A model generated the notes under the pieces. It saw nothing but the letters and a program-made list of their open reading frames with translations, searched no databases and was not told where the DNA came from. Both the position numbers and the translations under genes were made by a program. DNA of 6,603 nt from Rhodospirillales bacterium. GTDB lineage: Bacteria; Pseudomonadota; Alphaproteobacteria; Rhodospirillales; JABHCV01. Where the stretch lies: assembly GCA_016776705.1 (NCBI GenBank), contig JADHSW010000166.1:1-6603 (forward strand). Direction: 5' to 3'. Positions 1-3,974 of this stretch are shown piece by piece. The number at the start of each line of letters is the position of its first letter. The stretch's first letter is position 1.

Positions 1-1249
1 GTGCGTTGCCTGCAAACAGATAAGTGTCGATGGCGGAATAGACCAGCGCCGGCCAGAATCCCCATCGGAAAGACGGGCGGATATTGCGAACCTTGCGCAA
101 TTCCTTCCATACCCAGGATTGTTTTACTGCTTCTGTATAAGCGGGCAGTCCCTGTGCCGGGTCTGCCTCGGCGCTGACGGCGGCAAAAGCTGCTTCCGCT
201 GCCAACATGCCGGTCTTCATGGCGGTATGGGTGCCTTTGATTTTCGGTACATTCAGAAACCCTGCGGTATCCCCCGCCAGGGTGCCGCCCGGGAAGCTCA
301 GTGTTGGAACGGACTGGAAACCCCCTTCATTGAGCGCACGAGCACCATAGGAAATGCGTGTCGCGCCCTCGAACGTGGGGCGGATCGCGGGGTGGGTCTT
401 AAAACGCTGAAATTCCTCAAACGGGCTCAGGTGCGGGTTCTTGTAGTCGAGGCCGACAACAAAGCCGACGGCGACCTGATTGTTTTCCAGATGGTACAGA
501 AACGAGCCACCATAGGTATCCGTATCCAGCGGCCATCCTGTGGTATGGACAATGGCACCCTCTTTGTGTTGCGCCGGGTCGACTTCCCACAATTCCTTGA
601 TGCCGAGGCCAAAGGTCTGCGGATCAGAATCCTTCTGCAGATCAAAGCGTTCGAACAGGGTCTTGGTGAGCGAGCCTCGGCAGCCCTCACAGAAGATGGT
701 GTATTTGGCGTGCAGTTCCATGCCCGGTTCGAAATTGGGACCTGGGGTGCCGTCTTTCTGGCGGCCCATATCGCCGGTGGCTATGCCCTTGACCGAGCCA
801 TCGTCGTTATAGAGAACCTCGGCAGCGGCAAAGCCGGGATAAATTTCAGCGCCCAGAGCTTCCGCCTGTTCACCAAGCCAGCGACAGACATTGCCAAGGC
901 TGACAATATAATTGCCGTGATTGTTCATTTGCGGCGGCGTTGGCAACCGGGTCGAGCCATTGGCAGTCAACAGCATGAATACGTCTTTTTGGGCGGGCGT
1001 ATTGAGCGGAGCGCCTTTTTCTTTCCAGTCCGGAATCAGCTCATCAAGCGCCCGGGGTTCAATGACCGCACCGGACAGGATGTGGGCCCCGATCTCCGAT
1101 CCTTTTTCAACGACGCAGACACTGATTTCCCGGTCGTTTTCCTGCGCCAATTGCATCAGGCGGATCGCCGCTGACAGGCCAGAGGGGCCACCCCCGACGA
1201 CGACAACATCGACTTCCATTGATTCACGTTCGATGACTTCTTCGCTCAT
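1..1249 (-). CDS. Electron transfer flavoprotein-ubiquinone oxidoreductase (ETF-QO), N-terminal 416 residues, truncated by the window edge
   Basis: This membrane-associated flavoprotein takes electrons from reduced ETF, which collects them from acyl-CoA and other dehydrogenases, and passes them to ubiquinone. Translation of the minus strand from 1249 gives 416 codons without a stop. Residues 13-25 form the FAD-binding strand and glycine loop (VDVVVVGGGPSGL), followed by E49 of the VVEKG strand end and the conserved GAHILSGAV segment at 54-62. GGSFLYH lies at 247-253, and the family signature GGTLAGDTAGFLNVPKIKG at 321-339 continues into HTAMK. Family members are about 540-560 residues long, so roughly 130 residues, including the [4Fe-4S] domain, lie outside. 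The start is supported by GGGAGA (1256-1261) six bases upstream; a second in-frame ATG at codon 11 (1219) is less well placed. The gene is divergent from the glycosylase gene. The family assignment is very secure. Confidence 0.97.
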   Translation of the reverse strand, partial: MSEEVIERESMEVDVVVVGGGPSGLSAAIRLMQLAQENDREISVCVVEKGSEIGAHILSGAVIEPRALDELIPDWKEKGAPLNTPAQKDVFMLLTANGSTRLPTPPQMNNHGNYIVSLGNVCRWLGEQAEALGAEIYPGFAAAEVLYNDDGSVKGIATGDMGRQKDGTPGPNFEPGMELHAKYTIFCEGCRGSLTKTLFERFDLQKDSDPQTFGLGIKELWEVDPAQHKEGAIVHTTGWPLDTDTYGGSFLYHLENNQVAVGFVVGLDYKNPHLSPFEEFQRFKTHPAIRPTFEGATRISYGARALNEGGFQSVPTLSFPGGTLAGDTAGFLNVPKIKGTHTAMKTGMLAAEAAFAAVSAEADPAQGLPAYTEAVKQSWVWKELRKVRNIRPSFRWGFWPALVYSAIDTYLFAGNA

Positions 1250-1255
1250 AAACTC

Positions 1256-1261
1256 TCTCCC
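1256..1261 (-). promoter_or_regulatory. Ribosome binding site of the ETF-QO gene
   Basis: The minus strand reads GGGAGA followed by six bases and ATG at 1249. This favours that start over the internal ATG at codon 11. Confidence 0.6.
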
Positions 1262-1307
1262 GGGTTTTCCTTAACGTCACGGCGCGTCCAGTCTTTGCGG
1301 CGGCGGT

Positions 1308-1330
1308 ATTGCACACAGACGCGGTGCAAT
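1308..1330. promoter_or_regulatory. Perfect inverted repeat ATTGCAC-N9-GTGCAAT in the divergent intergenic region, possible operator
   Basis: Two 7-bp arms, ATTGCAC (1308-1314) and GTGCAAT (1324-1330), are perfectly complementary across a 9-bp spacer. Arm centres are 16 bp apart, about one and a half helical turns. The element lies 59 bp upstream of the ETF-QO start and about 100 bp upstream of the glycosylase start. Symmetry and position suit a dimeric repressor site; a hairpin in the ETF-QO leader is the alternative. Genes for fatty-acid and branched-chain amino-acid oxidation are often repressor-controlled, but I cannot match this site to a named regulator. Confidence 0.35.
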
Positions 1331-1420
1331 GCAGCATAGTCGTTTGATTCAGGTATGAAAAGTTACACTTTGCCATAATTGGCGCCAGATTGAGGGGTGT
1401 CCGCAAGATCAAGAGCTGTG

Positions 1421-1433
1421 TACAATCGGGCCA
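1421..1433 (+). promoter_or_regulatory. Possible -10 element (TACAAT) giving a leaderless glycosylase transcript
   Basis: TACAAT at 1421-1426 differs from TATAAT at one base. Transcription would begin about seven bases later, at or next to the A of the ATG at 1433. No purine-rich ribosome binding site precedes that ATG (the bases are CGGGCC), which fits leaderless translation. No convincing -35 hexamer is seen 16-18 bp upstream, so the call is tentative. Confidence 0.3.
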
Positions 1434-2296
1434 TGAATGAGGAAAACATCCGCGAGCTTATGCGCTGGTATCTTGATGCCGGTGTTGATGAGACCATATC
1501 CGACGCTCCGGTTGACCGCTTCACGGCGGCCGAGCAGTCGGCTGTCTTTGCATCACAGGCCGAGCCGGACGCGGCTAAAGCATCACAGGCCGTGCCGGAC
1601 GCGGCTAAACCCTCGCCTGGAAAGTCTGACAAGGCTGGCAAGCCGCAGGACCAGAAACCCCGGCAGGACAACACATTGCCCCAAGGCGCGGAAGCCGCGA
1701 TCCATACTGCGGTTAGTCTGGCATCAGCGGCCAACAGTGTCGAGGAATTGCGCTCGGCCCTTGAATCCTTCGATGGCTGCCCGTTAAGGAAAACAGCCAC
1801 CAACCTGGTGTTTGTTGACGGTAATCCAGCGGCAAAAATTCTGTTTGTTGGTGAAGGGCCGGGGGCTGACGAAGACCTCCAGGGTCTGCCGTTTGTCGGC
1901 CCTGGTGGCCAGTTGCTGGATCGCATGCTGGCGTCCATCGGGCTGGATCGTCAATCGGTGTTGATTTCCAATACGGTGTTCTGGCGCCCGCCCGGTAACA
2001 GGACGCCAACAACGGCAGAAATTGCTATCTGCATGCCGTTTGTGGAGCGCCTGATCGATGTCGTTGATCCCGATATCCTGATTGCCCTTGGCGGCGCTGC
2101 GGCGAAAACCCTGCTGGCGCAAAGCCAGGGAATCGGGCGGTTGCGCGGCAAGTGGTTTCCCTACTCGTCACCCCGGTTGCCCCGTCCCATTGACGCCATG
2201 GCCATGTTTCATCCGGCGTACCTGTTGCGATCACCCGGACAAAAGCGCGAAGCCTGGCGCGATATGCTGATGCTCAAGCAGAAACTGACAGAATAA
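1433..2296 (+). CDS. Uracil-DNA glycosylase superfamily protein, family 4 type, with two cluster cysteines replaced
   Basis: Predicted cytoplasmic repair enzyme of 287 residues that would remove uracil from DNA. An N-terminal segment with RWYLDAGVDE (11-20) is followed by a low-complexity A/K/P/Q-rich linker (about 38-82) and the catalytic domain (about 105-287). Motif A is GEGPGADED at 140-148, followed by PFVGPGGQLLD (153-163), ISNTVFWRPPGNR (178-190) and the motif B-like HPAYLLR at 260-266. In the family, four cysteines hold a [4Fe-4S] cluster: a CxxC before the GNP loop, one just before RPPxNR and one 16 residues later. Here only C116 and C200 remain; F113 and W184 occupy the other two positions. 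The linker holds a duplicated 10-residue unit. ATG 1433 was chosen because the protein aligns from there; GTG 1397 would add 12 unconvincing residues. The superfamily is secure, but catalytic activity is not shown. A UdgX-type enzyme is unlikely because no KRRIH-like insertion is seen. Confidence 0.9.
   Translation: MNEENIRELMRWYLDAGVDETISDAPVDRFTAAEQSAVFASQAEPDAAKASQAVPDAAKPSPGKSDKAGKPQDQKPRQDNTLPQGAEAAIHTAVSLASAANSVEELRSALESFDGCPLRKTATNLVFVDGNPAAKILFVGEGPGADEDLQGLPFVGPGGQLLDRMLASIGLDRQSVLISNTVFWRPPGNRTPTTAEIAICMPFVERLIDVVDPDILIALGGAAAKTLLAQSQGIGRLRGKWFPYSSPRLPRPIDAMAMFHPAYLLRSPGQKREAWRDMLMLKQKLTE
1550..1609 (+). repeat. 30-bp in-frame tandem duplication in the glycosylase linker
   Basis: Units 1550-1579 and 1580-1609 are identical except for one base (GAG versus GTG). 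They encode two near-copies of a 10-residue unit, ASQAEPDAAK and ASQAVPDAAK, in the flexible linker before the catalytic domain. The near identity points to a recent slippage event. The catalytic fold is not interrupted. Confidence 0.95.
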
Positions 2297-2330
2297 TATC
2301 CCGCTGTGCACCAATACGATGATATTCATT

Positions 2331-2362
2331 CCTGTTTCGTATGGGCCCTGTTTCGTGGGGGC
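2331..2362 (+). repeat. 16-bp tandem repeat in the intergenic region after the glycosylase gene
   Basis: Units 2331-2346 and 2347-2362 share CCTGTTTCGT followed by two differing bases and GGGC (14 of 16 identical). They lie about 35 bp after the glycosylase stop, over 70 bp upstream of the predicted promoter of the next gene. No U-tract follows, so it is not an obvious terminator. Its function is unknown. Confidence 0.8.
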
Positions 2363-2411
2363 AGGGGCACCCGGCGGTTAATCTAAAAATTGTTGATTCC
2401 CTTGGACAGTA

Positions 2412-2433
2412 TACCCACGTATTTCGTGTGGTA
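2412..2433 (+). other. Imperfect hairpin or operator-like inverted repeat upstream of the GTCA array
   Basis: TACCCACG (2412-2419) pairs with CGTG-T-GGTA (2425-2433) across the loop TATTT, forming an 8-bp stem with one bulged T. There is no following run of T, so an intrinsic terminator is unlikely. It may be part of the regulatory region immediately beside the GTCA array, or it may be coincidental. Confidence 0.3.
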
Positions 2434-2434
2434 A

Positions 2435-2499
2435 CCGTCATTGCCTGTCAGGTTGATGTCATGAGCCGTCAGGAAGACGTCACGATTTTGCTTTATAAA
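2435..2499 (+). promoter_or_regulatory. Predicted Pho-box-type promoter: five phased GTCA half-sites and a -10 element
   Basis: GTCA occurs at 2437, 2447, 2458, 2468 and 2479, spaced 10, 11, 10 and 11 bp, so all face the same side of the helix. The 7-mers around them are CCGTCAT, CTGTCAG, ATGTCAT, CCGTCAG and ACGTCAC. The pair at 2445-2462 resembles a Pho box (two CTGTCAT-like repeats, 4-bp linker), and 2466-2483 forms a second pair. Exactly 10 bp after the last half-site comes TATAAA (2494-2499), the spacing I recall for the E. coli phoA promoter, where the Pho box replaces the -35. Transcription would begin near 2506. The array is seen directly. PhoB or another OmpR-family regulator is inferred, and phosphate control is only one possibility. 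Confidence 0.65.
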
Positions 2500-2501
2500 G
2501 C
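2490..2501. promoter_or_regulatory. 12-bp perfect palindrome overlapping the predicted -10 element
   Basis: GCTTTATAAAGC is its own reverse complement and contains the proposed TATAAA -10. It could be a small repressor site, or simply a consequence of the AT-rich -10. The short length keeps confidence low. Confidence 0.3.
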
Positions 2502-2532
2502 GGGCCATATCGAACTGACCATGTGTAGAAAA

Positions 2533-2538
2533 AAGGGA
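2533..2538 (+). promoter_or_regulatory. Ribosome binding site of the receiver-kinase gene
   Basis: AAGGGA lies five bases before the ATG at 2544 and supports that start over the in-frame GTG at 2598. Confidence 0.6.
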
Positions 2539-2543
2539 CCAAA

Positions 2544-3869
2544 ATGGGATCTTCAACCGTTATTCCGAATGAGAAGAAAACCGTTGGCGATGCGCCCGTG
2601 AGCGTCAAGGTGTCGGGTGCGGCGCCAACCAAAATCCTGATTATTGATGACGAACCGGACATTCTTGATGAAGTTTCAGAATGTCTGGGGGACGAAGGTT
2701 ATGAATGGGTAACCGCCCAGAACGCCGATGACGCCCTCAGGCTGGTGGAAAGCGATCATGACATTGGCATTGTCGTTACAGATATCCGTATGCCGGGGAT
2801 GGGCGGGCTTGATCTGTCACGCAAACTGATCGGTGATTACGGGTCCAGCCGTGACCTGTTTGTCATCGTCGTGACCGGCCACGCCGGTATGCGCGAGGCC
2901 ATTGAAGCCCTGCAAATCGGCGCGGAAGATTTTCTCACCAAGCCGATCTCGCCCGACCATCTGTTGCATTCCGTAAAGCGGGCGGAAGAAATGATCCATC
3001 TGCGCACAACGGAACGGCTGTTCAAACAGCGCCTTGAGCAGGAGGTAAAGGAAAAGACCGCCGACATCCGGACTCTGGCGGCCGATCTGGAACGCCAAAA
3101 TCGCGAGCTGGAGCAAAAGAACAAGGACTTGGGCGTTGTTAATCGCCTGAAGGACGAGTTTATTCAGATGATGAGTCATGAGTTGAACACGCCCTTGAAC
3201 GCGATCTCAGGGTTTGCTCAGTTACTTCAGCAGAACGCGACTGTAGTTAACGATTCAACTCTCAACTCATCTGTCAGCCATATTCTTGCGGGCGCGGATC
3301 GTTTGCACAAAACGGTTGCCTCGATCCTGACGCTGGCAGATATGACGGCCGGGCGTATGAGGCCGATCTATTCAACCTTTTCGTCGGACGATCTGTTGGA
3401 CAGCGTAGAAAGCGATTTCCCCACACTTGCACAGGCGGCAGGGAACGAAGAGACGACCCTTCGTTGTGAGCGACCTGATCAATCCTTTGACCTGACCGCG
3501 GATAGCGGTCAACTGGCGAAGGCCGTCAATTATCTTCTTGATAACGGGATCAAGTTCGGCGGCGAGTCGCTGGTGTTGCGGGCGAGTCAGGAGGGCGAGC
3601 ATGCCTGCATTTCGATCTCTGATAATGGTAACGGCATGACCGAAGATGAGGTTGCCATGGCGCTGGAGCCCCTGCGCCAGGTGGATGGTTCCATGCAGCG
3701 TCACATTGAAGGTATCGGTATGGGTCTGGCGCTGGTCAAGGGCATTGCCAAGCTGCATGGCGGGCAGTTGTCCATAGAAAGCGAGCCGGGCAAGGGAACA
3801 ACCGTGACGATTTTGTTGCCAAAGGATGGCCCGGCAGAATCCCCGATGGAATCCCCGGCAGCATCATAA
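2544..3869 (+). CDS. Soluble hybrid response regulator-histidine kinase (receiver, coiled coil, HisKA, HATPase_c)
   Basis: A 441-residue cytoplasmic signalling protein without membrane segments. After a disordered N-terminus of about 28 residues comes a receiver (30-145) with the acidic pair D35-D36, the phosphoacceptor D80 in VVTDIRMPG, T111 and K133 in LTKP. A charged heptad-like helix (about 150-205) leads to a HisKA domain whose phospho-histidine is H212 in SHELNTPLNAI, resembling the PleC/DivJ type. The ATPase domain (about 315-427) has N334 in LLDNGIKF, the G1 box DNGNG (360-364), RQVDGS (378-383) and the G2 box GIGMGLALVK (390-399). All catalytic residues appear intact. The C-terminal tail carries a small duplicated ESP unit. 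With no sensory domain of its own, the kinase is probably controlled by phosphorylation of its receiver. The neighbouring membrane kinase is a candidate donor, by proximity only. Output partners are unknown. Confidence 0.95.
   Translation: MGSSTVIPNEKKTVGDAPVSVKVSGAAPTKILIIDDEPDILDEVSECLGDEGYEWVTAQNADDALRLVESDHDIGIVVTDIRMPGMGGLDLSRKLIGDYGSSRDLFVIVVTGHAGMREAIEALQIGAEDFLTKPISPDHLLHSVKRAEEMIHLRTTERLFKQRLEQEVKEKTADIRTLAADLERQNRELEQKNKDLGVVNRLKDEFIQMMSHELNTPLNAISGFAQLLQQNATVVNDSTLNSSVSHILAGADRLHKTVASILTLADMTAGRMRPIYSTFSSDDLLDSVESDFPTLAQAAGNEETTLRCERPDQSFDLTADSGQLAKAVNYLLDNGIKFGGESLVLRASQEGEHACISISDNGNGMTEDEVAMALEPLRQVDGSMQRHIEGIGMGLALVKGIAKLHGGQLSIESEPGKGTTVTILLPKDGPAESPMESPAAS
3837..3860 (+). repeat. 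12-bp imperfect tandem repeat at the 3' end of the receiver-kinase gene
   Basis: GAATCCCCGATG (3837-3848) is followed by GAATCCCCGGCA (3849-3860), encoding ESPM then ESPA in the unstructured C-terminal tail. Ten of twelve bases match. It lies outside the kinase fold. Confidence 0.6.
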
Positions 3870-3882
3870 CGCGCTTCACTAT

Positions 3883-3923
3883 CACCCTGCCTGTGGGTTA
3901 ATAAGGGTGGCGGTTGCAGGGTG
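3883..3923 (+). other. Competing stem-loops after the receiver-kinase gene
   Basis: CACCCTGC (3883-3890) is perfectly complementary to GCAGGGTG (3916-3923), and its first six bases are also complementary to AGGGTG at 3904-3909. Two mutually exclusive hairpins could therefore form. No T-run follows, so this is not a classical intrinsic terminator. It may slow the polymerase, protect the upstream transcript's end or affect read-through into the next gene. Confidence 0.35.
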
Positions 3924-3950
3924 TCGGGGACCGGCGAGATGCTGCCGCAC

Positions 3951-3970
3951 GGATATACGGGGATATAGGG
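3951..3970 (+). repeat. 10-bp tandem repeat containing the ribosome binding site of the membrane kinase gene
   Basis: GGATATACGG (3951-3960) is followed by GGATATAGGG (3961-3970), with 9 of 10 bases matching. The second copy ends in AGGG (3967-3970), four bases before the GTG at 3975, and the junction of the copies makes another purine run, GGGGA (3959-3963). The repeat therefore includes the likely ribosome binding site. Confidence 0.65.
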
Positions 3971-3974
3971 TCGA

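Noticed and set aside
119..1174. Long plus-strand open frame of 351 codons opposite ETF-QO
   Set aside because: It is antisense to an unmistakable ETF-QO coding sequence, shows no recognisable domain and has a cysteine- and arginine-rich, shadow-like composition.
1397..1432. Upstream GTG start for the glycosylase, adding 12 residues
   Set aside because: The added residues (VSARSRAVYNRA) look unlike coding sequence, no spaced ribosome binding site precedes the GTG, and the protein begins naturally at the ATG at 1433.
2325..2353. ATACGA...TCGTAT inverted repeat after the glycosylase as an intrinsic terminator
   Set aside because: The 6-bp AT-rich arms, 17-base loop and lack of a T-run make termination unlikely.
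2341..2601. 86-codon plus-strand frame between the glycosylase and receiver-kinase genes
   Set aside because: It overlaps the receiver-kinase start by 58 bp, runs through the GTCA array and -10 element, lacks a ribosome binding site and resembles no family.
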